Positions 25,372 through 33,514 of a DNA stretch of 64,000 bases are shown one piece after another. The notes beneath the pieces are model-generated. The model did no database searches. It was given only the letters and a program-made list of their open reading frames with translations, and was not told the origin of the DNA. Location: NCBI GenBank assembly GCA_045632265.1, contig JAZQWG010000031.1, positions 1-64,000 of the forward strand, written 5' to 3'. The DNA comes from Scatosoma sp045632265. GTDB lineage: Bacteria > Bacillota > Clostridia > Christensenellales > Borkfalkiaceae. How positions within the stretch are numbered: the stretch's first letter is position 1; each line of letters starts with the position of its first letter. A program made the translations under genes and the position numbers.

Positions 25372-25872
25372 ATGTCTAAATTGATTATTGGCGAAGTATT
25401 GAAGCCGCAAGGGATTAGAGGGGAACTCAAAATTAAGACGTTCACCGATTTCCCCGAAGACGTCAAAGCGTTTAAGACGTTGTACATCGACGGCGTAGCC
25501 TATAAAATTTTATCCTATCGCGTAGGCACGGACGGGTTTGCATACGTTGGTCTTCGTGGAATCCCCGATAGAAACGCAGCGGAACTTTTCCGTGGCAAAA
25601 AAATCGAAGGGGAACGTGACGATGCGCCCGCTTTGGACGAAGGACAATATTACATCGTGGATATCATCGGGCTTTCTTGCGAAACGGAAGAGGGCGAAGT
25701 GTTGGGCGTAGTGAAAGAAGTGTCCAACCTTTCTTCCGATATTTACACGATAGAAAAAGCAGGGAAAAGTATTCTCTTCCCTGCTGTAAAAGGTGTCGTA
25801 AAATCGGTGGATTTGACGAACAAAAAATTGATTGTCGATAAAAAGATTTTCGACGAAATCGCCGTTTATTGA
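25372..25872 (+). CDS. rimM: 16S rRNA processing protein RimM
   Basis: The 166-residue maturation factor for the 30S head has an N-terminal RimM domain (IIGEVLKPQGIRGELKIKTFTDFPE) and a C-terminal PRC-barrel (YYIVDIIGLSCETEEGEVLG and the LFPAVKGVVKSVD end). GGAGAAAG precedes the ATG. Its 3' end overlaps the convergent ThiT gene by 7 bases. Confidence 0.94.
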   Translation: MSKLIIGEVLKPQGIRGELKIKTFTDFPEDVKAFKTLYIDGVAYKILSYRVGTDGFAYVGLRGIPDRNAAELFRGKKIEGERDDAPALDEGQYYIVDIIGLSCETEEGEVLGVVKEVSNLSSDIYTIEKAGKSILFPAVKGVVKSVDLTNKKLIVDKKIFDEIAVY

Positions 25873-27017
25873 TTTTCGCCGTTCACTTTCTTGCGCGTGC
25901 GCAAATGCGCCGTCGCGGTAAGGAAAGATTTGGACGAAAGCACGAATACACCCGCAACGATAACAAGCGCAACGTCGATAAATACGTAGGAGTTGTAGAT
26001 AAGACTGTACGTCCACACGTTTTGTCCAACCGAATACGCTTCAAAGGCGAATACGCCCGAAAGTACGTGGCAAGCAAAACGGAGCGCGCCCGCAACGATT
26101 GCGCCCAATGCAAAACGGGCTTGGGGTGCTTTTTTCCAAAATTTAGCTTCCCCAAACATACCCGCTACGCCAATAGCGGAAAAGGCGATGGGATAATCGA
26201 GTAAAAATTGCGCGGGGTGGATAATCCACGGGTCTTGCAAAGCTTGTAAAGTGCCGTACACGAACCCGACGAATACGCCCTTTTTCGTGCCGAATAAGAA
26301 GGAATACAACATTAAGGGAAGCGTACTGACAAGCGTGACCGAACCGCCGTTGGGCATATCCCAAAGCTTGATGTAGGAAAGGGCGAAGCTCATCGAAGCC
26401 AACACGCCCGCATACGCAAGCGATTTAGCTTGGAAGCGCAACGGTTGTTTGTCGAGAAAGGCGAGCGCTACGATGAAAAGAATCGTAATAGCAACGCTCG
26501 CGTAAAGCGCAATTTGTTTTACGGTTGCGGTGTCGGAATTGTAATACCCGTCGCCCGCAATCTTTTTGCCGTAATATACGGCGATACAAACAAGTGCGCT
26601 TATCAATGCGCTCACGCTAAATACCGCCACGAGAATAGAGCAAAGGCGTTTTCTTTGGGGCAAGAATTTGTTGACCAAAGCAAGCGCGGTAAGGGAAAGA
26701 AGTAGGGTACAAGCAAAGACGAGCAAGGGGATAAAGACGAATTTGATAAGCGCGTCTTTGTCCAACCAGTTCTCTTGCGTGTAGGTGTCGCTGTAATGGT
26801 GCGCTATATCCAAACTCAAAAAGACGATAGCAAGTACGAGCGAATAGAAGAATACCCCGAAAAACGCGTATTTCACGTACGTAGAGCAAACGCTTCTTTT
26901 GACGAAGAATAGAATTGCGCCAACGATGAGAAGCAGGGCGATTACGCCCACGGTAAGCCATTTGGCAATCGGCTCGAATAAGTCGATTGAATCAGATAAA
27001 AGGGAAGAAAGAAACAT
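25866..27017 (-). CDS. thiT: Thiamine transporter ThiT (ECF S-component) with extra N-terminal membrane domain
   Basis: The C-terminal ~170 residues match ThiT: LSYIKLWDMPNGGSVTLVST, then LPLMLYSFLFGTKKG and the YGTLQALQDPW stretch with tryptophans that hold thiamine. The N-terminal ~200 residues form about five more membrane segments not found in the ~190-residue S-component. The ATG at 27017 is used because AAAAGGAG sits 6 bases upstream; an ATG at 27050 lacks one. A THI-box precedes it. No EcfA/EcfT genes lie in the window, so it would share a common energising module encoded elsewhere. Confidence 0.88.
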   Translation of the reverse strand: MFLSSLLSDSIDLFEPIAKWLTVGVIALLLIVGAILFFVKRSVCSTYVKYAFFGVFFYSLVLAIVFLSLDIAHHYSDTYTQENWLDKDALIKFVFIPLLVFACTLLLSLTALALVNKFLPQRKRLCSILVAVFSVSALISALVCIAVYYGKKIAGDGYYNSDTATVKQIALYASVAITILFIVALAFLDKQPLRFQAKSLAYAGVLASMSFALSYIKLWDMPNGGSVTLVSTLPLMLYSFLFGTKKGVFVGFVYGTLQALQDPWIIHPAQFLLDYPIAFSAIGVAGMFGEAKFWKKAPQARFALGAIVAGALRFACHVLSGVFAFEAYSVGQNVWTYSLIYNSYVFIDVALVIVAGVFVLSSKSFLTATAHLRTRKKVNGENQ

Positions 27018-27050
27018 AAAACACTCCTTTTCCGTCGTTTTTGCAATCAA

Positions 27051-27210
27051 AGAAAAAACGCCAACCTAAAAAGGGTGGGCGCTACGTTTTCTCGTTTGCG
27101 TAGCGTAAAAAACGATACGGAAAACGAATCTCAATCTCTCGCTCAAGTATTACCTTGCCGATTCCAATGGTATAATCTCAGCCTTTTTCAAAGCACCCAC
27201 GACGGATAAT
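27051..27210 (-). promoter_or_regulatory. TPP (THI-box) riboswitch with terminator
   Basis: Read on the minus strand, GGGTGC, AAAGGCTGAGATTATACC and GGCAAGGTAATACTTGAGCG follow each other in the THI-box order (about 27198-27138). The P1 stem is poorly conserved. Further on, ACGCTACG/CGTAGCG makes an antiterminator-like stem overlapping a terminator, CGCC-ACC with GGT-GGCG and a run of T (about 27082-27053). Known members sense thiamin pyrophosphate, so TPP should shut off thiT. Confidence 0.85.
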
Positions 27211-27226
27211 TAAATTTTGTAGTATC

Positions 27227-27256
27227 ATTATATAGCAAACGAATTGCGTTTGTCAA
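27227..27256 (-). promoter_or_regulatory. thiT promoter
   Basis: On the minus strand TTGACA (27256-27251) and TATAAT (27232-27227) are separated by 18 bases, directly upstream of the THI-box. Confidence 0.75.
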
Positions 27257-27276
27257 GCAAAAAGGAGAAAATTTTT

Positions 27277-27861
27277 ATGAGCCACAATTTTTATGCGTAT
27301 ATGGATAGAATGAAATATATCAAGCGCTGGCAACTTATGCGTTCCACGCGTGAAGAAAATATTATGGAACACTCGCAAGGGGTGACCGTGCTTGCGCACT
27401 CGCTTGCCGTTATCCATAACGAAGTGTTCGGCGGCAACGTGGACGTGTTGAAAACGGTTATGTACGCCGTGTATCATGAAACGAGCGAAGTTATGACGGG
27501 GGATTTGCCCACGCCGATTAAGTACTACAATCATAGTATCCACGGCGCGTATAAGGACTTGGAAAGAACGGCGTGCGAGAAAATGGTGGGTATGTTGCCC
27601 GAAAAAATGCAGGGCGCAATCGCTCAATTCGTGCTTGCCGATGAAGAGAGCATGGAATATAAGCTTGTGAAAGCGGCGGATAGATTGTCGGCGTATATCA
27701 AGTGCTTGGAAGAATTGCGCTCGGGCAATAGCGAATTTTCCAAAGCGAAAAAGAGCATTGAAGAAGACTTAAAGAGTAAGAAAATGCCCGAAGTGGATTA
27801 CTTTTTCAAGCATTTTATCCCGTCTTTTTCCTTGACTTTGGACGAATTAGAGGGTTTTTGA
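27277..27861 (+). CDS. YfbR-like HD-domain 5'-nucleotidase
   Basis: This 194-residue HD-superfamily protein resembles 5'-deoxynucleotidase YfbR (dNMP to deoxynucleoside). It has His32 (MEHSQGV), the SEVMTGDLPTPIKY block and Asp135 (KAADRLSAY). The paired HD motif reads His67-Glu68 (YHETSE) where YfbR has HD; a metal-ligand Asp-to-Glu change could be tolerated or could alter activity. AAAAGGAG precedes the ATG at 27277. It is divergent from thiT. Confidence 0.85.
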   Translation: MSHNFYAYMDRMKYIKRWQLMRSTREENIMEHSQGVTVLAHSLAVIHNEVFGGNVDVLKTVMYAVYHETSEVMTGDLPTPIKYYNHSIHGAYKDLERTACEKMVGMLPEKMQGAIAQFVLADEESMEYKLVKAADRLSAYIKCLEELRSGNSEFSKAKKSIEEDLKSKKMPEVDYFFKHFIPSFSLTLDELEGF

Positions 27862-27991
27862 TAACGCTTTCACCAAACTTTCAAATAATTATAAAACGTT
27901 TATCCCAAACTTGACGTATAATAAAAAAGTGAAATGAGAAAAATATCGCTTGTGGATAAGCAAAGCTTATCTATGGCGAAGGGGAAATAGC

Positions 27992-29467
27992 ATGAAATTT
28001 ATTAAAAAATTGACGGCGTTGGCGCTTTCGGCGGTGGCTTGTGTTTCCGCTTTCTCGCTTGCGGCGTGTTATGAAGAAGAAAAACCGCTTTCCGCATACG
28101 AAATTGCCGTGGCAAACGGCTTTGTGGGCAGCGAGCAAGATTGGCTTGCAAGCTTAAAAGGCAACTCGGGTGCAAACGGCACGGATTTGTCGATTGAAGA
28201 TATTTACGCGGCATCGGGCTTTGAAGGGACTTTGGAAGAATTCATCGCGCAATATATGAACGAGCTGAAATTCCCTATCCAAGAAGACAACGACACGGCT
28301 ACGATTGCGAAAAACATTTCTTCCGTCGTCACCGTCGTTGCGGGCTTCCAAAAGGAAGTTTCCGTCACCGATAGATATAACAGAGTGACCAAGAAAACGC
28401 AAGTTGCGGCATCAGAAGGCAGCGGCGTAATCTTCAAAATGGAAAGCAACGGCGAATATACGGATGCGTATATCATCACCAACTACCACGTTCTTTTCGG
28501 CGGACCTTCTTACACGAGCAACGCCGACGGGCTTTCGACGGACGTGTACGTTTACGTGTACGGCGCAAGAGAAATGTTCTCTACAGGCGACGTAGTCAAC
28601 GGCTCGACGGCGGACGGATTTTTGGACGAAGGCGGGGTGATGGGCGACTCGGGCGACGGCATTAGGGCAACGTACGTAGGCGGTGCGCTCGATTACGATA
28701 TTGCCGTTTTGAAAATTTCCGATAATAAATACTTGCCCAAGAGCGGCGCTACGGCGGCAACGTTTGGCGATTCCGACGAAGTAATCGTAGGGGAAAAAGC
28801 TTTCGTTGTGGGCAACGCAAACGGGCACGGGATTTCGGTGACGGGCGGTATTATTTCCGTGGCAACCGAACATATCGCCTTGAGTATGAAGACCATAGAC
28901 GGGACGAGAAGCATTAACTATCGAGTTATGCGTACGGACGCGGCAATCAACCACGGCAACTCGGGCGGGGGCTTGTTCGATGCGCAAGGCAAACTTATCG
29001 GCATCACCAACGCAAAAAATATCCAAGACGAAACGGATAACATGGGCTACGCTTTGCCTATCTCGCAAGTAAAGAGAGTGGTGGAAAACATCATGGACAA
29101 CGTCAGCGGCAGCACGCCTGGATACGTACTTCGCGCATGGCTGGGCGTTGAAACGTTCACGCAAGAATCGGTGGCATACTTTGAAGACGGGCAGTTGAAG
29201 ATTAAAGAAACGTTTTTGGTCAACAAAGTGTACACGGACGACAAAGGTGGCGCAGGCGCGGGCAAGTTCATGTATATGGATATCTTCCAAGCAATGAAAA
29301 TCAACGATGGCGAATGGTTTACGCTCGATAGAGCTTATAAGCTTGGTGATGGGTTGCTTGACGTACGCAAAGGTGACGTAGTGACGTTTAAGGTGCTTCG
29401 TGAAGGCGTTGAAACGGACGTACAAATCACGTTCAATAGAAACGAATATTTCGTTTTGTACGACTAA
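27992..29467 (+). CDS. Lipoprotein trypsin-like serine protease (HtrA/DegP-related)
   Basis: Signal peptide with lipobox SLAAC (mature Cys about residue 25), so it is exported and lipid-anchored. Two short N-terminal repeats follow (YEIAVANGFVGSEQDWLASLKG-type, then IEDIYAASGFEGTLEEFIAQ), of a kind seen in Clostridia surface proteins. The S1-type catalytic triad is His166 (NYHVLF), Asp236 (DYDIAVLKI) and Ser324 (GNSGGGLF). A C-terminal ~120-residue region (WLGVETF onwards) is PDZ-like. AAGGGGA precedes the ATG at 27992. Length 491. Likely role: surface quality control or processing. Confidence 0.85.
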   Translation: MKFIKKLTALALSAVACVSAFSLAACYEEEKPLSAYEIAVANGFVGSEQDWLASLKGNSGANGTDLSIEDIYAASGFEGTLEEFIAQYMNELKFPIQEDNDTATIAKNISSVVTVVAGFQKEVSVTDRYNRVTKKTQVAASEGSGVIFKMESNGEYTDAYIITNYHVLFGGPSYTSNADGLSTDVYVYVYGAREMFSTGDVVNGSTADGFLDEGGVMGDSGDGIRATYVGGALDYDIAVLKISDNKYLPKSGATAATFGDSDEVIVGEKAFVVGNANGHGISVTGGIISVATEHIALSMKTIDGTRSINYRVMRTDAAINHGNSGGGLFDAQGKLIGITNAKNIQDETDNMGYALPISQVKRVVENIMDNVSGSTPGYVLRAWLGVETFTQESVAYFEDGQLKIKETFLVNKVYTDDKGGAGAGKFMYMDIFQAMKINDGEWFTLDRAYKLGDGLLDVRKGDVVTFKVLREGVETDVQITFNRNEYFVLYD

Positions 29468-29500
29468 TACAGCATATAATTTCTCTTTTTTATATTTCAG

Positions 29501-29538
29501 AAAGGCACGCTTTGGTGAAAACCGAAACGTGCCTTTTT
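29501..29538 (+). terminator. Terminator after the serine protease gene
   Basis: AAAGGCACG pairs with CGTGCCTTTTT around an inner GGT-GAAA-ACC hairpin, followed by a T-run. Strong. Confidence 0.85.
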
Positions 29539-29568
29539 ATTTCCTTATTTTAGTGTATCTTTAACCCC

Positions 29569-29597
29569 TTGACAAAGTCAAGGAATTATCGTATAAT
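29569..29597 (+). promoter_or_regulatory. Promoter of the FtsK-like/mutY operon
   Basis: TTGACA (29569-29574), 17 bases, TATAAT (29592-29597): perfect consensus. Confidence 0.85.
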
Positions 29598-29633
29598 AGT
29601 ATAGATTTAGTCCACGAAGGAGAAAAAGGCTTT

Positions 29634-30383
29634 ATGCGCTCGGAAGAATTTATTTCGTCGCTTACGACGCTTTGTGAAAAGGAAGGGGATTTGCAACGCT
29701 TGCGCGTGGGCGTTCCGCTTGGCAACGACGTCACGGGTGCGCTCGTTCTTTCCCAAAAACGAGAAAAGCCGTTTATGCTTCGCCACACTTGCGTGACGGG
29801 GGTTAGACGTTCGGCGTTCATTAAGCGTGTCCTTTTCACCCTTTCGTGTTTGTACGAAAAATCGGAAGCAAACTTCCTTATCGTGTCGCCCAAAAAAGAC
29901 TACGGCGAGTTGTTGCGTTTATTAAACGCTGACGTCACCGTGCCTTACGTGCGTGAAAAAGCGGACGTGGACGAATGTTTTAAGTGTGTGAAAGAACTTC
30001 TTTCCATGCACGAAACGCAAAAGGGCTGTCCAAGACTTATCATCGTGCTTGACGGCTTGGAAGAGATTGCAGGTTGCAACAAAAACGGGGATTTAGAAGA
30101 ATATCGTGATTTCTTCGATTTGGTTGCAAGAAAAAACAACGTGGAAATTATCAGCGGTGTAGAACTGATGAAAAGCATTTTCAGCGGTTATCCCGGGGCG
30201 TTCGTCGGGGTGGGCAATACCCTTGTCACGACGATTGAAGACGGCAAAGCGGACGTCACGTACGTAGGGGAAGACAGCACGCTGTCCATGCCCACGCCCT
30301 TCCGTTTCCCGATTGCACCTTCGACGACGGAAACGGTGATTATGCTCAACGCCTTGGCGCAAAAAAGAAGCGCGCAAGATTGA
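29634..30383 (+). CDS. Degenerate FtsK/SpoIIIE-like ATPase domain protein
   Basis: The 249-residue protein follows the order of an FtsK motor core: VPLGNDVTGALVLSQ (like the PLGKDISG strand), a P-loop position, NFLIVSPKKDYGELL (like the IDPK strand), a VPYVREKADVDECFKCVKEL helix, and a Walker B-like CPRLIIVLDGLEEIAG. The P-loop itself reads HTCVTGVRRSAF near residues 51-62 and lacks GK[ST], and the Walker B glutamate position is altered. It is probably not an ATPase. No membrane or gamma domain is present. It shares a promoter with mutY. The assignment rests on pattern, not on search. Confidence 0.5.
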   Translation: MRSEEFISSLTTLCEKEGDLQRLRVGVPLGNDVTGALVLSQKREKPFMLRHTCVTGVRRSAFIKRVLFTLSCLYEKSEANFLIVSPKKDYGELLRLLNADVTVPYVREKADVDECFKCVKELLSMHETQKGCPRLIIVLDGLEEIAGCNKNGDLEEYRDFFDLVARKNNVEIISGVELMKSIFSGYPGAFVGVGNTLVTTIEDGKADVTYVGEDSTLSMPTPFRFPIAPSTTETVIMLNALAQKRSAQD

Positions 30384-30388
30384 TACTT

Positions 30389-31441
30389 ATGCTTAACGAT
30401 TATCCTTTTGAATATATCGTTTCGCCCTTGCTTACGTGGTATAGGGCAAACAAACGCACCTTGCCTTGGCGGGAAGATAACTCGCCTTATCGAGTTTGGG
30501 TGTCGGAAATTATGCTTCAACAAACGCGCGTGGAAGCGGTGAAGGAATATTTCGTCCGTTTCATGTCCACGCTTCCTACGATAGAAGATTTGGCGGCGTG
30601 CGATGAAGAAAAGCTTTTGAAGCTTTGGGAAGGGCTCGGGTACTACTCTCGGGCAAGGAACTTGCAAAAAGCGGCAAAAGAGATTATGCTTCGCTTTGAC
30701 GGAAAGTTCCCGTCCGATAGCAAAACTTTGCAATCGCTGTCGGGAATCGGGGAATATACAGCGGGCGCAATCTCGTCCATTGCCTTTGGTAAGCGAGTGG
30801 CGGCTGTGGACGGCAACGTGCTTCGTGTGACGGCTCGTTTAAGCGAAAACGCTTCGTCTATCGACGATAGGGCGTATAGAAAGTGGCTTAACGAACGCTT
30901 GCAAGAAATTTACCCCCAAGAAGGGGTGGATTGCGCCGATTTTACACAAAGCTTATTTGAGCTTGGCGCGCTTGTATGTAAGCCGCAAAACCCCGATTGC
31001 GCTGCTTGTCCGCTTGCATCGCTTTGCAAGGCAAAGGCAAACGGCACGCAAAAAAATTATCCCGTGCTTCCGCAAAAGCGGGAAAAACGCCACGAAGACG
31101 TGTACGTGTTCGTCATCGAAACGGCGGAAGGGATATGTATTCGTAGAAGAGAAAAGGGCGTTTTGAAAGGGCTGAACGAACTTCCGTCCCACGTCATTGA
31201 ACGGGGCGAAAGTGCGGAAAACGTACTAAACGAGTGGGGCATGTACGAGTTCACGGAAATCAAGCGCAAGAAATATAAGCACGTGTTCACGCATATCGTA
31301 TGGGATATTACGTGCGTGTGGGTGAAAACGGACGTTGCGCCCTTTGACGTGTACACTTTAGAAGAAATTGAAGAAGGCATATCTTTGCCTACGGCAATCA
31401 AACAATGTTTGGAAATTATCAGCGAAAAAGGAGATAGATAA
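30389..31441 (+). CDS. mutY: A/G-specific adenine glycosylase
   Basis: MutY removes adenine mispaired with 8-oxoguanine. The helix-hairpin-helix domain contains the catalytic Glu40 (VWVSEIMLQQTRV) and the VDGNVLRVTARL aspartate. The [4Fe-4S] ligands follow C-x6-C-x2-C-x5-C (LCKPQNPDCAACPLASLC). A C-terminal NUDIX-like 8-oxoG recognition domain follows. The start could be ATG 30389 or the in-frame TTG 30380 that overlaps the preceding stop; no clear ribosome site favours either, so coupling is likely. Length 350. Confidence 0.94.
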   Translation: MLNDYPFEYIVSPLLTWYRANKRTLPWREDNSPYRVWVSEIMLQQTRVEAVKEYFVRFMSTLPTIEDLAACDEEKLLKLWEGLGYYSRARNLQKAAKEIMLRFDGKFPSDSKTLQSLSGIGEYTAGAISSIAFGKRVAAVDGNVLRVTARLSENASSIDDRAYRKWLNERLQEIYPQEGVDCADFTQSLFELGALVCKPQNPDCAACPLASLCKAKANGTQKNYPVLPQKREKRHEDVYVFVIETAEGICIRRREKGVLKGLNELPSHVIERGESAENVLNEWGMYEFTEIKRKKYKHVFTHIVWDITCVWVKTDVAPFDVYTLEEIEEGISLPTAIKQCLEIISEKGDR

Positions 31442-31442
31442 A

Positions 31443-32060
31443 ATGAAAGTATTACTTGTCAACGGCAGTTATCATGAAAAGGGCTGTACGTACACGGCGC
31501 TTGCGGAAGTGGAAAAGGCGCTCAACGCAAACGGCGTAGAAACGGAAATTTACTGGCTTGGTCAAAAGGACGTAAGCGGCTGTAAAGGTTGCTGGGCGTG
31601 CAAGAAACTTAAAAAATGCGTTATCGACGACGGCGTAAACGAGTTTGTGGAAAAAGCGGCGCAATTCGACGGCTTCGTTTTCGGCTCGCCCGTGTACTAC
31701 GCATCGGCGGCGGGTGCGCTCGTTTCCTTTATGGATAGAGTATTTTATAGTGGCGGCAGAGCGCTTGCCTATAAGCCTGCGGCGGCGGTGGTAAGTTGCA
31801 GACGTGCGGGTGCGGCGACGACGTTTGACGTTATCAACAAATATTTCACCATCAACAATATGCCTGTGGTTGGTTCTAATTACTGGAACGAAATTCACGG
31901 CAATAAGGCGGAAGAAGCGCAACAAGACGTGGAAGGCTTGCAAACGATGCGTGTGCTTGGCAACAACATGGCTTGGCTTTTGAAGTGTATTCAGCTTGGT
32001 AAAGAAGCGGGTGTCGCGCCTATTACCGAGAAGAAAATTTTTACCAACTTTATTAGATAA
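31443..32060 (+). CDS. NADPH-dependent FMN reductase / flavodoxin-fold iron-sulfur flavoprotein
   Basis: The 205-residue protein starts with the flavin phosphate loop MKVLLVNGSYHEKGCTYTAL and has SGCKGCWACKKLKKC (cysteines that in related iron-sulfur flavoproteins may hold a cluster) and GSPVYYASAAGALVSFMDR, the NADPH_dep FMN reductase signature. Substrate unknown; such proteins reduce quinones, azo dyes or metals. AAGGAG lies 9 bases before the ATG, and it follows mutY directly. Confidence 0.88.
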   Translation: MKVLLVNGSYHEKGCTYTALAEVEKALNANGVETEIYWLGQKDVSGCKGCWACKKLKKCVIDDGVNEFVEKAAQFDGFVFGSPVYYASAAGALVSFMDRVFYSGGRALAYKPAAAVVSCRRAGAATTFDVINKYFTINNMPVVGSNYWNEIHGNKAEEAQQDVEGLQTMRVLGNNMAWLLKCIQLGKEAGVAPITEKKIFTNFIR

Positions 32061-32086
32061 AAAATTTACGTAAGAGAGTAGTACAA

Positions 32087-32863
32087 ATGAAAGAGTTTTT
32101 TGGTTTTGGCGGTTATCAAAGAGAAGCGGAAGGGTATATGTCGTGGCAACATTTGTTGTTCGTATCCAGCTTAATGGTGATTATGATAGGGCTTGCCACG
32201 TGGCTTGGCTTGCGCAATAAAAAAAGAAGCGATAAAGTGAAAAACAGAGTGCTCATCGTTGCGGCGATTGCGATTGACGTGTTCGAGCTTATTAAAATCG
32301 TCGTATGCTGCTGGCGTTCGCACGATATGCGTTCGATTTTGCACTTGTTGCCATTGTTCCTTTGCAGTATTCAACTTATCACAATCCCCCTTGCGGCGTT
32401 CACGAAAGGCAGAGTGAAAGAAGCCTCGCTTGACTTCGTGTTTATCTTCGGTATTTTAGGTGCGGTGCTTGGCACGTATGGTGCGGGACAAAACTACAAC
32501 GCATATCCCGTATTGTCGATGGATAACGTAATTTCGGGGCTCACCCACTCTATTTCGGGCTTTGCTTCCCTTTACATTGTCATTTCGGGCATGGCGAGCA
32601 TGAAAAAGAAGAACATGGTTATCACCCTTTCCATTTTGACTGGTGTTTGCATTGCGGCGTATATTGCCAACGTATTGATTCCTTACAATTATATGTTCTT
32701 GATGGCAGGGGACGGCACGCCTTACGACATTTTCTACAACCTTGTGAACGGCAGCAAAGTGTTCTATCCGATGATTGTTGTAGGCTTGTTCTATTTGTAC
32801 ATTGCAACGTTCTATCTTATCTATTTCTTTATCGGCAAACGCAAAGCGAAGAAAGCAAGTTGA
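32087..32863 (+). CDS. YwaF/TMEM164-like membrane protein
   Basis: The 258 residues form six or seven membrane segments. The pattern HLLPLFLCSIQLITIPLAAF, then AGQNYNAYPVLS and a mid-protein LTHSISGF histidine region is that of the YwaF family (TIGR02206-type). Function is not established in bacteria; the eukaryotic relative TMEM164 is a lipid acyltransferase. It ends 13 bases before the next gene. Confidence 0.75.
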   Translation: MKEFFGFGGYQREAEGYMSWQHLLFVSSLMVIMIGLATWLGLRNKKRSDKVKNRVLIVAAIAIDVFELIKIVVCCWRSHDMRSILHLLPLFLCSIQLITIPLAAFTKGRVKEASLDFVFIFGILGAVLGTYGAGQNYNAYPVLSMDNVISGLTHSISGFASLYIVISGMASMKKKNMVITLSILTGVCIAAYIANVLIPYNYMFLMAGDGTPYDIFYNLVNGSKVFYPMIVVGLFYLYIATFYLIYFFIGKRKAKKAS

Positions 32864-32876
32864 GGATTGGCGGAAA

Positions 32877-33458
32877 ATGGAAGAAAAAGAAATTTTATTA
32901 AGAGCAAAAACTTACATCGACAAACTTGCAAACGGAATTAACCCGTTGGACGATTCGCCCGTTAAAGATGACGATATCGTGAACAACGTTCGGATTTCAA
33001 GATGTCTTTTTTACGTATCGGGCGTTTTGCAACAGGTGATTGAAAATGGTGTGGGCGTTCAAAAAAAGCATGCTAAAAAAGTAGATTTTTTTATTACGCA
33101 AGACGCTATCGAAAAGATAGAATATTCTGATACGCCGCTTGTGCTTAAAGAATTTGTACAAAGGATTAACGAAACCATCAATCAAGACAAAGTAAAAACT
33201 TTGCCTGCTGTGGCGTATAGAGGTTGGTTGCAACAAGCAGGGCTTTTAGTTCCTACCGAAACATATCAAGTTTTGCCTACGGAAACAGGTGTAGAGGTTG
33301 GCATTTCTTTGGAAAATAGAATCGGTTCAAAAGGGGAATATACGGTAGTTGTGTATAATCGCAATGCACAAGAATTTATCGTCAATCATCTTCAAGAAAT
33401 TGCAAACTTTCAAATAGAAAGAAAAATCAATATGAAAAAAGCAAAAGAAGAGAAGTAA
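32877..33458 (+). CDS. Conserved hypothetical protein, two-part layout
   Basis: I recognise only the N-terminal stretch KTYIDKLANGINPLDDSPVKDDDIVNNVRISRC..., a recurrent domain of unknown function in Firmicutes that often precedes other modules. The C-terminal half (PAVAYRGWLQQAGLLVP, then GISLENRIGSKGEYTVVVYN) is probably beta-rich. There is no signal peptide or membrane segment. The ATG at 32877 has a weak GAGG upstream. Base use is more A/T-rich than the neighbours, which may hint at a different origin. Length 193. Confidence 0.65.
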   Translation: MEEKEILLRAKTYIDKLANGINPLDDSPVKDDDIVNNVRISRCLFYVSGVLQQVIENGVGVQKKHAKKVDFFITQDAIEKIEYSDTPLVLKEFVQRINETINQDKVKTLPAVAYRGWLQQAGLLVPTETYQVLPTETGVEVGISLENRIGSKGEYTVVVYNRNAQEFIVNHLQEIANFQIERKINMKKAKEEK

Positions 33459-33471
33459 ACAACAAAACAAA

Positions 33472-33503
33472 ACCGCCTCGACAGTTTGTCGGGGCGGTGA
33501 TTT
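33472..33503. terminator. Bidirectional terminator between converging genes
   Basis: ACCGCC-CGACA pairs with TGTCG-GGCGGT around a GTT loop, with A-rich sequence on the left and GATTTTT on the right, so it can serve both strands. Confidence 0.8.
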
Positions 33504-33514
33504 TTATGCTGAAA

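Noticed and set aside
30380..30391. TTG start for mutY at 30380
   Set aside because: It is possible, but ATG at 30389 gives the normal length and no ribosome site supports the TTG.
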